NCBI RefSeq assembly: GCF_020382885.2
Contig: NC_058496.1
Location: 17,836,501 to 17,900,500, forward strand
Source: Scatophagus argus
Lineage: Eukaryota > Chordata > Actinopteri > Scatophagidae
Direction of reading: 5' to 3'
DNA length: 64,000 nucleotides
The notes beneath the pieces were generated by a model. That model was not told the DNA's origin, did no database searches, and worked only from the letters and a program-made list of their open reading frames with translations. A program made the translations under genes and the position numbers. Below, piece by piece: positions 28,301 through 43,300 of this stretch (position 1 is the stretch's first letter; each line of letters begins with the position of its first letter).

Positions 28301-31300
28301 TGACCTGGAGCCGGCAAGCTGGGTGGTGTAATAATCCAGAAGGACTCCTGTGTGCTGGAGTTGACGGCACTTCTCTTGATTTTCAGAGTGCAGTGACAGC
28401 AAGCGCTGAACAGTCTCACTTAAAAACCATCAGAGCACTACAAGATCCACTGCATGGTACTCTCAACACTTTATCACATACGGTCTTTTGGCTCCATCTG
28501 CCATCTTAAGAGTTACAAGAATTAAAGTGTTAGAGCCAAATGTGTTAAGTTAGTGGTGTAACAGGATGAAGAAATTTCATCATCACATTATAGTATTGAT
28601 TACCTAAATCCTGATGCAGAGCTACAGTGAAAGATAGAAAAGACAAGTGTGCTGTGCCTCACTCTGAAGTGCAATGATTTGATCAGGGAAGAGAAAATCA
28701 GGACTGGGAAAAATACCAGTGTTTACTGAACTTAGGGAGGTCTTCTTACAGAAGATGAAACAAGGCTAGCTAACAAAAAGGTATTCTGACTAAGTTAATA
28801 TGAGGTGGACATATTGTGTGAGTGCACGTGGCCTCAGTATCCCCCAGCGGAAATCCAAAGAGCTGAGCAGAGTTCCTTCACAAACACAGAGGTAGAACGT
28901 GGGCAGGTGAACCTAGACAGGGCAAGAAAACAAGACAAGGTAAAGCCAGAATCAGTCTTCACGGGGAATAACTTACTAGGCGAGCTGATGAGGATACCAC
29001 TAAAACAGCAGGATAATCAGGGGATGGTGGAGAGGAGAGACCGGTCTTAAAAAGGCTGTTGATTGATGTGGTTGATTGACCCATTGGAAGTAGAAACAGG
29101 AAAGAGGGGAGAGAAAGGAAAAAAGAGCAACTTAACAGAAGGACTGCCATTAAATTTGGGACATTCATGTTTCTTTTCCAGATGGCGATTTCTGATGACT
29201 TTGGTAATATTTTGTGACTTTTCATGAAGCACCACCCGCAGATCACAATTTTCATTTGTTTGATACTTTGATTGATGAATTGCAACAGAAAGGACATTCC
29301 CATCAGCTGCTGGTCTACTTTGTGTTTTGTGCTAAGTGACAAATGTTAACATGCTGATCCACCGAACTTAAAAAGTGAATATGATAGATAGTACACATCA
29401 TTGAGCATATTATCATGCGCATGTTAGTATTTAGCTCAGAGCAGTGGTGTATAGCGGTAGGTATGCAGTGGACTTTTGTTAACATGTGCCTCTGCCTCTG
29501 TGAAATATTCATGCCTGTATTTTATTCCATGGTAAACTGCCACACTGACTGATTTAACTGCCCTGTTTACCTCCAGTTATTATCCTTCCTGTAATTATTT
29601 TATTTAGTAAGTGAGCACATTAAATATACAATTTTCAATTCCTATTGTGATTGCTTATTTTTCCAGAGATCAACCTTCTATCAAATGCTCAGAGCTGGCT
29701 GGCCGGTGAGTAGATCAGTTTGACGAATGGCTCTGAGATACTAAGAGTAAGTTACTAATTTATATTTATCCTTGCTCTTGAGGTGACGCCCGGCCCACCC
29801 GGACCCATGGGTGAAATGGGTAAACCTGGCCCTCCAGTGAGTTTAACACCCTTCATGCTCATATGATGTGCTTGAGTTTTTCTATTTTTATCTATTTTTT
29901 CTGCTTTTTCCTCCCATCTTCTTTTTTTTTTTACTTTATCTTGTCAAGTATTTTTAATGCTATTATAATGTCATCTCCAGGGTATTCCTGGAGATTCAGG
30001 GCATAGAGGTATACCCGGACACAGAGGAGACATGGTGAATATTGAAATTGAAAATTCTTTCTCTAATTTCAGTAGCTGTATTATACATGATGACCTAATA
30101 TCTTGTGTTTGTATGTGTGTGTCAGGGTAACCCTGGGCCAAAGGGTGTCCCTGGCAGTGCAGGGAGGTGGGGCAGGAATGGCAGTCCAGGAGTGGATGGG
30201 CATCGTGGACCACCAGGACCACCTGGGCTAAAGGTCAGAACAGCCAGTACTCTCATTCAGATAGAAATTGTCACTCAGTGCATTACATCATTCTGTAATA
30301 TTTGCAGTTGTTTTTGTTTTCTCATCAGGGTCCCAGAGGATTTAAAGGAGAGGAAACTTCACCAGGAGAGAAAGGTGATGAGGTGAGCATATAACTAAAT
30401 CAAGGAGACGAATTGCTTGTTCCCTTTGAAGCTATTGCTGTTGTCCCTCAAGCTAACCTACATAGTCTTTATAGTAAACACTAAGCTAAATTACTAAATT
30501 GTTAAATTACTTAATTACGGTCATTACTTTTATAATTACTTGATACTGTATATTTATGGGTAATGTGTGAATTTTGCCCTTGGATTAATAAAGTCTTATA
30601 TTAACCTATAATAATAGATCATTGTTCATTTGTTAATCATATTCTGTGTTATTGATCTGAATTTGAAAGGAGCAACTAAAGTTATCAAATTTAATACTGA
30701 GTTAAAGTACAGTATTATCGTTTTAGAAATAGTGCAGTAGTAGTAGTAATATAGTAGTAGTAATATTAAATGGGAATACTCAAGTAAAGTATAAGTACCT
30801 CAAAACTGTTTATATCATTATTAACATTATTATTGTCACCATTAGTAGTAGTAGCAGTGGTAGTAGTATTAGTAGTGGTCAAGGATGCTGCAAAGATTGG
30901 TTGGTGTTGTTAAAAGAAACACTGTTAGCGCTGTTCGCCATTACCACACATATTCCACAAATAAAGACAGATCCATCAACATTTTGTATTTAATGATGTC
31001 TTAAAGTCATCTTAAAACGTTTTTAAACTCCTGACAACATTTTCAACATCTCTGAGCTCTTTATTATTATTGACAGTAGCTTAGCTATGTAGTGTAAGAA
31101 AATGTAACCGTTCACCACACATAATACAGTGTTTTATGTGTAGAGGGCTATATACTGTCATAACTGCTGGCAAAACCAATTATGGCTGTTTGTTTCATTC
31201 AATAGTCAATAGTCATTGTTCTGTATCCTTATTATGCATCTAGGTTTATTTACATACTGTTACTATGCATTGTGGAATGATTGGAGTCGACAAGGCTGTA

Positions 31301-34300
31301 ATCATTTATACAAGACAGTCAGACACACTACACAAAGGCAAGCACAATACATACAGTATATAGTGCATCATGTAATGAGTAATGACTAATTCCAGACACA
31401 ACTCAGTGTGCTACTGTGATTGATATTAGGTCAGAGGTGAAGATCAACAACTTACTCCACCTCTAGAGCTCATTATGTTTACAAGAGGTGGTTGTTTCAC
31501 TTTTCACATTCTCATTGGAGTAGTACAGTGCTACAGCTCACATCAGCCCTGGGATTATACAATTCAGTGTGTAGCAATAAAGACGTCTAATTGCCAACCA
31601 CTGCTTAGATGCCAGCAGATTGCACTAAACAGTTCTGGGTATGAGTAAGTGCAAAGAAGGATATTGCTATGAAAAGCATTACGTTTTGTTTTCTCTCTGT
31701 CCTGAACGGTAGGGTTCCATTGGTGAGCCTGGACCAAGTGGAGACAGAGGGAGAACTGGGGAAAAGGTAAGTTAAAAAAAAATAGTAAATATCAGCATTC
31801 TCTGCTGTGATGCTCGGTTCCTTTATGTAAGCTGCAGATACCTGGCATGTTTGACTGCAGCACCCTCTAGTGGCTGGAAAGCTTCTAAAGCTCAACCAAA
31901 GGAACATTATTTGAAAATAACACTGCTATCGCTAATACTGTGTGCATATCATATAATTATACAATGTAAAATTCATTTAATGCTGCATATCCAATTTAAC
32001 ATATAAATATGCGTGGCTACACACAAAAGTATTGGGGCACCTTACCATTACACTAACAGGGATGACTCTACTTTTTAAATGTGCAGACAACTTTGCAGCT
32101 GTAACACCTTCCACTCTTTTAAGAAGGCTTTCCACAAGATTTTGGAGTGTTTCTGTGGGAATTTTTGCCCATTCTTGCAGTAGAGCAATAGTGAGGTCAG
32201 GCACTGATGTTGGAGCGAAAGGCCTGAGTCACAGTCTCTGTTCCAGTTCATCCCAAAGGTGTTTTATGGGGTTGAGGTCAGTGTTCTGTGTGGATCAGTC
32301 AAGTTCTTCCACACCAAACTCATCCAACCATGTCTTTATGGACTGATACAGAGATACAGAGAGAGAAAGACAGGGAAGGAGAGACACAAAACTACGAGGA
32401 GAAGTGGACACACAGTTAGTGACATAAAATAATGAATTATATGTTGATCTGATCAGACGAGAGGAGGGGAGAGGAAGAAGAGGAGTAGAGATGAGGGAGT
32501 AGAGATGGTACTGGGGAGGTGGGGGAACTGCTTGGTGAATCATGTTTGTGTGCCCTGGCAGCATAGGCCTATAGCAGCATATTGAGTAGATTTGAATGTT
32601 AAATGTCTTAGTATGCTGAAGCATTAAGATTTCCCTTCACTGGAAGTAAGGGGCTGAGCCCAAAGCCTGAAAAATAGAACCATAAAGAGGCGTGTCAGTA
32701 TGTATTATCAATTTTAATCTCAATCAATCAAAAAACAGTCACTTTAAACAACACATATTTATAACAGAATGGTTGTAAATTTCATGGATTTCATTTTTGA
32801 ATGTTTGTGTGCCCTCCAGGGATCTAAAGGGGAACCAGGGGAAGATGGACCTATTGGCCCTCCAGTAAGTGTTACAGCTTGTCAATTCTGTTTAAAGGGA
32901 CACTAAACCCATTTTACACTTGAAGTGTAGCAGTCATTGGAAGTTCTCCTGAGCCTGAAACGATGTCTTGGCTTGGAAGGGGCTTTTTACAAATCTGATG
33001 AAATAATCCACATGATATCCTCATCTCAGCTTGGAGACAAATTTGTTACAGAAAGTGTACATTGCAAAAAGGATGACATATTGTTTGAAACACAAGGACA
33101 TTTACAGTCATGGGAGTCACAGCCAAGAAAGATGCTATCTGGAGCACTACATGTCTGTCTTATGTGTTCCCAAACTTTATAAAGGTACAGTATGTGAGTC
33201 TTCCCATCAGTGCCAATGTTGTGGATGATATAGTGACCCATACCACACCTTACTGTGAAATTTGTTAACTCATTTAATAATAGGAATACTAATGCTGAAG
33301 AATACATGGATTGCAATGGATTACAGTGAAGACCTTTACCCCATATCCACAGTAGATTGTGTAGAACACACTCTGCTCACAAAAGTCATGTCAAACTTTA
33401 ACCTAGGCAGTGCTGATGAAATATAAATCGACATTTTATTACTGTTTAAAGAAAGTTTTTTTTACATGTTGACAAAAAATGTGGTGTTACTGGTCTTCTT
33501 GCATTTATCACTAAATCAGCCGGTTTGCTTATGACTGTTGACTGCGGTTTGACCCACAGTCCTTGAATCGCTCTTCTTGCACTTGACTAGTCTGCCATCG
33601 AGCTACATGTTATAGAGCCAAAAGGATGGTTTTGCTTAATCTAGAGGTATAGCTTGATCTCCCCCTAATTCAGCTCAGCATGCTTTATATTTTTGGACAC
33701 GTAAACTGTCTTGTGGGGGCGGCTGATTACGGGAGAGAGGCAGGGTACACCCTGGACTGGTTGCCAGTCAGTCGCACGGACAACCCACAGAGTCAGACAA
33801 TCAGAGAAAATCCACACAGGCACAGGGAGAACATGCAAACTCCACACAAAAGGGCCCAGACCGGGAACTCTCTTCCTGTGAGGCAACAGTGCCTGCACCA
33901 CAGTGTCATGTCTTTTCTAAAATATTTTTATTTACCTTCTATTTGTCTTTTTTTGACATTTTCTGTCTTCATTATTCCACTGTATCACTGCAGTATAGAG
34001 CTGCAACCCAAATATACAATTATTTAATTTGTATAATACATTTATAGAAATGCGTCACGGTGGTGCAGTGGTTAGCACTGTCGCCTCATAGCAAGAGGGT
34101 TCCAGGTTCGAATCCCGGTCTGGGCCCTTCTATGTGGAGTTTGCATGTTCTCCCTGCGTGGGTTTTCTCCGGGTACTCTGGCTTCCTCCCATAGTACCAA
34201 AAACATGCATATTAGGTTAATTAGCTATTCTAAATTGCCCCTAGGTGTGAGTGTGAGAGTGTGTGGTTGTTTGTCTTTGTGTGTTGGCCCTGCGATTGAC

Positions 34301-37300
34301 TGGCTACCAGTCCAGGGTGAACTCCGCCTCTCGCCCGTAGTCAGCTGGGATAGGCTCCAGCTCCCCCCGTGACCCTGACGGATAAGCGGTATAGAAAATG
34401 GATTGATGGATATTTATACAAATCAGCAATAAATATAACAGAAGTGACTCTTCTGTTTTTGCAGTTGTGTAAATCAGTTTAAATTGACTTATTGAAAAAT
34501 AGGACATGAACTTGACTTCATTTAAAATTTAATTGCACTTTGTGTTTACCAGGGTCCTTCGGGTAAAAGAGGCAGTCAGGGACTTCCTGGACCTCCAGGG
34601 CCACAGGTAAGACGCCTGTTAGACTATTTCTTATTGTTTGTGATTGTGTATTTATTCTTCTGAATGATATATATCACAGTGTTTATTTGTCATTTTTAAT
34701 TAGGGAGACTCTGGTCATGATGGAATGAAAGGTCCCTCAGGACCAGTGGTAAGCATGCAATAGTGTTTCTACTGACCTGACAATGTTCATTCAAGTGCAA
34801 CCTGCTGCTCATGAGCTGCTTTTAGTAAAGAACATTTTTTTGTCAAAATCTTCCAGGGTGCACCGGGGGCCACAGGTGGCATAGGACCACCTGGACTCAA
34901 TGGGTCTGAGGTGAATTCATATTTCTTCATATTTCCTCAAAGCATTTTAACTTAAGTCAGTAAAGTAAAATACAAGCATGATTGTTTGGTGTTTTTCTTT
35001 GTCCTGTACAGGGGGATCAAGGTCCAACTGGTCCACGAGGTCGTAAAGGCCCTCCAGTATGTTCAGCTATTGGACTTTTAATATAGTACGGATTATTTAA
35101 TGTCATTTTTTTAATTTAATTGCATCTCCAACAGGGACCGTCAGGATTAGCAGGGGAGACAGGATCACCTGGATCTCGAGGGACTCAGGTAAATTTGATA
35201 AGACAATGGTACTGCATGACTCACAGACACACACTTGAAAATAACATGTTATTGGTTGTCATGCCAGTGCATGCAGGGACTGGTTGGTGAAATTCCACTA
35301 CTTTCAGAAGACCAACTCCTTCACAGGTTGAACTACATGAGACATAAAGGGTTTTGAGACTTTATAGTCAGGACCTTACAAGACTGGAAATGGCCCTGAA
35401 ATGCTTCACATTATCAAAGGTGCAGGTGTTATGCACCTTTTAAATGGAATAAGCTACTAACTATACTCAGACTAGTCACTAGACACTGTCTTGTATTCCT
35501 CTTAGCTATTTTAAATTGCTGCTTTCTGATGATTTTAATGATTTGTGTATTTGTTTTAACTAACTCCTTTCAGTTGTGTGTGTTTTGATTGTGTTTTTGT
35601 GAATGATTTTATTTTGTTCTCAGGCCTCTTCTGAAAAAGAGATTCTATTCTCAGTCAAGTTGCCTGATTAATAAAAATTAAATGAATAAAGTCTGATGTT
35701 CTTAAAATGTATTGGTTTATTTTTGCAAGGGTCAACCCGGCAGTGATGGTCCTCTTGGTCCAAAAGGGGATGTGGTAGGTTTCATTCCAATAATATAAGT
35801 GGCCTAATTGAAGCAAGATTTTATTGTACTGATACTGATGCCCTTATTTTCTGTAACAGGGTGAAATAGGACTTATGGGAACAAAAGGACTTCCTGGCAT
35901 TGAAGGGCCCATGGTAAATAATGTGAATTTATTACCTCTATATTAATATTCTGTTGCCATTTTCAGTTACTACACTATAAACTATAGTTTATAATAGTAC
36001 ACAGTACACTCCTCTTGCAGTATTCTTTAATCAACTGTGAGTAAATATAACTGTCAGAGAAAAGTTGCTGTTTTTTGGTGTGTTTCTATGGATCTAGAGT
36101 ATGGTCTGCATGACATGAAGTATCCAGAAGGTACTATGGTGATTATGATAACAAAAGTAGTAACTACAATAATGGTAGAGCTGTATTGGTAGTAGCTGGA
36201 GTAGCAAGAGAATTAAAATAAATTATGACTAAACAGTAGTAATCGCAGTAGGTTTCGAGCAGGACCGCAGCAGGAGGTCCGACCACGATCCATGGAAACC
36301 TGAGAGATGAGAAAGCACAAGGACTCCGAGGAAGAAGTTGAGTCAGTAACATGCATTAATGGGACATAAATGTGTGCAGAAGGAGAGCGAGAGGAAGAAA
36401 GAGCTCAGTGCGCCATGGGAGGACCCCTGGCAGTCTAATCCTATAGCAGCCTAGGCCAGCTCTGACTATAAGCTTTATCGAAAAGGAAAGTTTTAAGTCT
36501 ATTCTTAAATGTAGAGGGGGTGTCCGCCTCCGGGACTGAAACCGGAAGATGGTTCCACAGTAGAGGAGCTTGATAACTAAAGGCTCTGGTTCCTGATCTA
36601 TTTTTGAAGACTCGAGGAACCACAAGTAGTCCTGCATCTTGGGAACGTAAGGCTCTGGTGGGATTATAGGGAACTATCAACTCTTTAAGATAGGATGGTG
36701 CCTGACCGTTCAGGGCTTTATATGTGAGGAGAAGAACTTTAAATTCTATCCTAAATTTTACAGTTAGCCAATATGGGGACGCCAGTACAGGAGAAATATG
36801 ATCTGTCATGCTGGATCTTGTGAGTAATCGCGCAGCAGCATTCTGGATTAGCTGGAGAGTCTTTAGAGATTTATTGGGGCATCCTGACTGCATGTTGTTG
36901 ACTTGAGTCGACTGAAGGCACAAACATACTGTAGGTTTGACTTAGACTTGACTGTTGTGTAAGCATTCAATATGCTAATAACAGCTGATGGGAAATTAAT
37001 GTATCAAAATTTTAATCAAAACTGTCAAGTGGAATATGCTCAGAAGATATGAGCTGTGGTTAGTGAATTCACAAAATGTAAGCTAGCGATCTAACGTTCT
37101 TACAGGAGTTTAGAGTAACATAATAATAATGAAATAGAGACATAGTACAGTTGTTTGATTGTCAGTGATTATCGGCCTACATACCCACAGCTGAACAGTG
37201 GCTCCTGCTGGGTTATTTGGACAAACCACATCCAGAACTGCAGTACAGTTGGAACATTAACAATGATAATTTCAGACTACAGTGCATAGTTGTCTGTTTA

Positions 37301-40300
37301 AGCGTAGTATTTTTTTATTCATATTTGTTTTTATCAGTATATTGAATGGGACATTTTGAGCATGTTTTCATACTGGCATGGGTGTGTGTGTGTGGGTTAA
37401 AGTAGATTTGAAAGTGAAATGCTCAAAGGTCTGTGAATTTAGCATCCAGCAATGCAAGGTTTTTCAGAAGACTTGTACTCAACTGACTTGAGCTGGCTTG
37501 AGGAGGTGCATTGTTCCGATATATATATATATCCATATTTCAGGATTTCTGTTTGCTCTTTTAGGGGATGTCTGGAAGTCCTGGTCCAAAAGGATTGTCA
37601 GGGGGCAAAGTAAGCAGCATAGTCTTCTTTTTTCAATTGAACGTCAACATTGACATTGAGGTTCGTGATTATTAAAGCTGTATTAAGGAATTTGTTTCCA
37701 CAAGGGATAAAATAAAGACAAAAACAACAGACATTGCACTCATATATTGCCACCTAATGCAGACACCATATGAGTAAAGCCTATTTTAACTGAGTTGAAG
37801 GTTAAGTTGAACTGAACTGAGCTAAATGTGATGTGAGTCAAACTGAGCCTGCGTGATCTGATGTTTGTGTCCAGGGCGTCAGAGGACTGGATGGTGACAA
37901 AGGGGAAGCTGGATGGAAAGGAGACAGAGTAAGAAGAAGACCTCATTGGAGATGGAATGTAAAATAAAACAAAATCGTTTCAAGTTAGCTGAAATGGGGC
38001 AGTCGTGGATCAGCAGTATCGGACCCGTAACCGGTGGGTCGCTGGTTTGACTCCCCGTACCGGTGTCCATGGCTGAGGTACCCTTGAGCAAGGTACCTAA
38101 CCCCCACTGCTCCCCGGGCGCTGCACACAGTTGCCCGCTGCCCCGGGTTTATTGTGTGTGTGCACGTCACTTGGGTGGGTAAATGATTGGGTAAATGATT
38201 GGGTAAATGATAAACTTTGTGTTATAAAGTCAAATCAAAACTGCACTTTTTTAAATGGTCCAAAAATTACAAATTAATACTGAATTTAAAGGGACAGTTA
38301 AATACATATTTTACCTTTTACTTGTAGTACTATTTATCCATCTAGATTGTTGAAGAACTGTTTTCTTTCTGCACAGAAGGAAACATGCATCTACTCATGG
38401 ATGAGAGGTTTGGTGTTTGTGGCAGGGCGGGATTTAAAGATCAGTGGTGTCCTCCTCTGCTGAGGTGTAATGTTTCTTAACTTAATTAGCTTAGTCAGCT
38501 GGCCTCTCATTTAGTGTGAGAAGATACACATTTCTGTCTGTTGCGGCGATACATGAAGAAAATAGTTCTTTCATGAAACTGCTCACAATAAGGTCTGTGG
38601 ATTGGGCTTGGAGGAATGTGTGAAGTATTTTCAAGTAAAAAGGCCCAAGCAAAAGTGATGTCTCAAGTCTCTGGTGTTGAAGTCATCAGATTTTTTACTC
38701 AAGTCTGAGTCCTGTGAGTCTGAATCTGAGCCCACACCTCTGCCAATATCTCAAAAACTCCTCTACGGGTAAGGAGAAAAATATGTATTTCTGAACTATC
38801 CTTTCAACAAAGGAGGATTGATATGTAAAGATGTATTTAAATAAAATCACTTTACTATCAGTTAATATTTAAAGAGTGCAGCTAGCACTGTGAAACCTTT
38901 AAAAAAGTTTACATGTGTTCTTGGTATTACAACAGTAAACAAATTAGACCACAGTGAGCCCCAATATAACACCATTTTCATGACGAGACCTCTGATAACC
39001 TATTGTTGCCTTAGGGCCCACCAGGTGCTGCAGGTATCCAGGGTCATCAGGGAGAGAGGGGTGACCGTGGAAGTGCAGGTCCTGTGGGGGTCAGAGGTCA
39101 ACCTGGACCCCAAGGAAAAGAGGTACGTATCCTGATATCATCAGAAAGTCCGTCTCTGCAATGGCAGTTGTTGACACTGCTGTTCATTCCTGATATAATA
39201 CACATCATACAGGTTTTTCAAAAGAATGTAAACTTCCTAAGTCATAGGTCAGTGAACTTCTTGACCCCATGAAAGCCGTTTTTGAGGTAGTTTCAAAAAC
39301 AACTACTAGTAGTAGTAAGTAGTAGTCTGTGTTGTATTTCTGAAGTTTGCTTTTCATGTTTCATTCTAATGCTTCTTTAAGAAAAATATGCACTCATCCT
39401 TTAAAGGAAAGGCAGCAACACAAACACACACACACACAAATTCAACTCAAGGTCCATTGATTGTATTTTATCTGCATCTTTTAGCCACTTGTGCATCACT
39501 GTAATCACCAAACTCCAGCTGTTAACAACAACCATGCGCTGTAGCTGAAGGCTGCATGTGAACCTATCAGTTAAAAAATATTTGGGGGCATTTGTTTATG
39601 TCAAAAATTAACCTTTGAGCTCACTCATATGAACTTGTAATCTCAAATAAAAAGAAATGCTCATGTAATCAAACCATATATGAAAAACAACAAAAATGGG
39701 CCCCAAAACCCAAGAATGTAACCCACAGTATAGGACTTCTGTCAGTTAAAATAACTGAAAGACTAAAAATTCCCAGCTAAAAGATTAAACTGAACACTCA
39801 CAAGTTTGAAAAATTTTTTTGCATTTTATAGAATTATACATATATGTTGTTGTTGTATGAGCATGTCATGTACCATAATTCTAAGGAGTTTTTTTGTCAT
39901 GTCTCTTCAGGGTGAAGATGGAGAGGCTGGTCTTCAGGGAGGGGTTGGGAAACAGGGGCCAAAGGTTAGAGTCGTTTATTGTTGCCTGGTCAAGTGAAAC
40001 TAATAAACCAGAGCCATATCTGTCACCATATAATTTTAGTACCACTATTATTTCCATTAATACTTTACAATGATAAGAACATATGTATATCTAAAGTAAA
40101 ATTAAAGGTATCTAAATGAACAGTGAAAACTGACCTTACAATGATCTGGTCACTTGCATTCAATCTTTTAAGAAATTCCTCCATCATCTCAGTGATATAT
40201 TGTTCTGTAAAATATCAAACTAAAATTGTAGTTTGATATTTTCTTCCTGTGTAAAATTCCTAACATCTCTATTAAAATCTAAAATATAAAACTCTCTCTA

Positions 40301-43300
40301 CTATGCTCTCTCTACTATGTTCACCAGCTAGTCTCTGCTGGAGACAGTGAGTTTATCAGAGCCTTTTTACTAAAAAATAACAGCTGCCTGCTGCTGCTGA
40401 AAATTAATTAATGCCGTGAGACTAAACAAAGTCAGTAATGTTTATGGCCATGAAACCAAAGCACTGATCTGAAAAAACCTAAAAACTCAGCGTGTTCATC
40501 TTTACAAGTGACACCCTTCAAATTATACTCAGTCATTTCATCAATTTTATTAAAGATACTGTACTGTAAAGATACTATGTTTAGAAAAACTGGTTTCACT
40601 TCACACAAAACTAGTTAACGCCAATTTTTTATTAACTAGTCTAAAAATGAATATTTGTTTTTATTCTTATTTAAGGGTACCAGAGGCCCCCCAGGACAAA
40701 ATGGGCATTTAGGAGTCAAAGGAACAAGGGTAACTATTATCTGTACAGTAAAAACTCTCAGATTAATCAATATCAGATTCTTGCAGTACAATTATATAAT
40801 GTTTTTATGACTGTTTTTCTTATTATTTTTTGGTTATTTCTACATTTACAGGGTCGCACAGGACTCCTAGGCGTGTTTGGTCTACCTGGCATTGCGGTAA
40901 GAACAAACTAAATAAGCTTATGAAGGTTTTTAGTTACAATCAAGCACTAAAGCATATTTGTTTGTGTGGATCATTGCAGGGTTTTAGAGGCAGAGTTGGG
41001 ATTGAGGGACCAGAAGGAAAGCCTGGTACACAGGTTCCCATTTTATAACTTTTCATCTTCTATGATTCCTTACTTTTAGTCAGCTTTATCAGACCATCTC
41101 AACACTTCGCTTTTAACGTGGTAATGTCATATGTCTTGCGCACAGGGTGTTCCTGGTTCTGTTGGCTCTCCTGGCCCGAAAGGAGATAAAGTGAGTTGTT
41201 CTCTTTTTTAACTCGGATGCAGGCACTCTGTATGACACAGTCTGTAAGTGAGGAATACATTGTTTACAAGAGCGTGCTTGCTAATTGACATGTTCACAAT
41301 GTCTTTGTGATATTTTGACTGTGAGCGTGGGTGCTTTATTTTAAAAGTAGCTCTGTGACTTCTGTTCACCTGAAGGGGTCTCCAGGTGTGCATGGTGTTC
41401 CAGGCCAGGCAGGTTCTCCGGGAGCTCCAGTAGGTGCACACTTCTTCTATCCACCATCCAAAACCAGTGAATTAATTAAGTTTGTAATGCACTGAAAGCA
41501 GTCATTTGTGACTTCAACAGGGTCCTCCAGGTAAACCAGGTCAAGATGGGATCCCTGGACGACCTGGAGAGAAGGTGGGCAGATTACTTTCTTGTTTATG
41601 AAGACAGGATCATTTTCAGTACACTTTGCATTACTTGTCCATGTTTCTGTGTTAAAGGAATATTGCCTTCTTGTATTGACTCCCATTTTGAACTGTGGTG
41701 TTTTTAAAAAAGACCACATGAACAAGGAATTCATACAGTGAAGGTTGAAATGAAATAATAAATATGTGAATAATTTATTTTAATGTCTTTATTTAGGGCT
41801 TCATGGGGAAACCAGGGCCGATGGGCCCCCAGGGACCAGTGGGCATGTATGTAAGTGGCTCTTACAAATTGCTTACATCGCCATCGAGCTGCCTGAATCA
41901 AAAAAGATAATAATAAATTCATTTTTTCCTTTGATTTGAACACATTTTCAGACTTGTTTAATCTTTTGAGAATAGTAGGTCTGTACTCTGAAGGTTACCC
42001 GAGAAAAAAATGTACTGAGTTGATGAAAACAAAAAGCTATGATTAAATTATTTACTAAATTAAACAAACACAGAACAAAAAGACCTCAAAACAAAGATTT
42101 GCTTTAGTGTGCCAAAACAAAGGATTCCACAGAGAAAAGTTTTATTCTCAAAATAATCTCAATGTCAACATAAAAATAGCTACGTCCACAGATTTTACAC
42201 ATACAAATCTGTTTACAGATGTAGGAGAGCGCTACTGTGTATTGTATAAAGCCTTCAGTCCTCAAAGCCTACTAGCATAACATACCCAAATCTATGACCA
42301 AACTGTCGGCGGTTGAGTTGCAATGTGTGGAATAAAAAAGACAACAGCAACAAAATAAAATACAACTTAGTACAGATTCTTAACATTTGCCTTTTTTTTT
42401 TTTTTTTTACCAATACCAACAGGATTTGATGTAAGGTATCCTTCAATCATCATGGATCATGTTTAGTCTGCATACTCTGGTTTGAGTGCACTCCAGTTTG
42501 TCTCTTTTTATGGCTCTGTGCTCTGATAGCCGTGGACAGGTGCATTATGTTTTTGAGTTGTCAGTCCACACATCCCATACTTTTGAACGTATCTCAGGAA
42601 CACTCTAGAGGATTTATTTTAAATTTGGCATAAACATCCACTTGGACTCAAGGATAACCTGTTTTTCACAAAACACATTTTTAGCCAAATTCTGACAAAA
42701 TTAGCAAGAGGGTTCCAGGTTCAAGTCTGGGTCTGTTCCTTTCTGTGTGGATCTTGCAGAGTGTACCCTGCCTTTTAGGAAGAATGGATACAGTGATGAA
42801 ATTTTATATCCAAAGGGTCAAAGGACAACTTCACTGTGACATCATAATGTTTTCTATCTGTCTACTCCATAAGTCAGGAACACAGGGACAAATTCTAATC
42901 ATATTTCACATTTGGCCAGACACTGAACTGGTAGCACTGATCTTGGGTGTCCACCTTAAAACTGTGCAGATCTAGATGCAGCTGGGGTGAAGATGTGTGT
43001 GAAGCATCCTCATTTTAGACTTTGTAGCTTTTTTGCAGTGACATCCACATTTGAAGCATTGTTGTCCACCACAGGCTCATTGGTTTTGATGACCTTGGCC
43101 TTCAGGTGATTGTTGTTGCACATGTGACGAAGCTCTCTATCAGTCACTCAGTCACTACATATATTATAGGGGTATTGACAGACACAGATGTAAACTGCAA
43201 CTTGACTTTTGAATAAAGACATACAACTGCAGCTGAAAGTAAAGGTAAAATCTCAACTTCTCCACAGGGTTACCCTGGGGCAGTGGGACTAAGTGGAAGA

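Larger units (their letters stand above)
32865..34552 (+). other. Intron 17
   Basis: About 1.7 kb. Two copies of repeat family A sit head to head here (33720-33908 inverted, 34053-34411 direct). The remaining sequence holds no recognisable gene. Confidence 0.45.
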
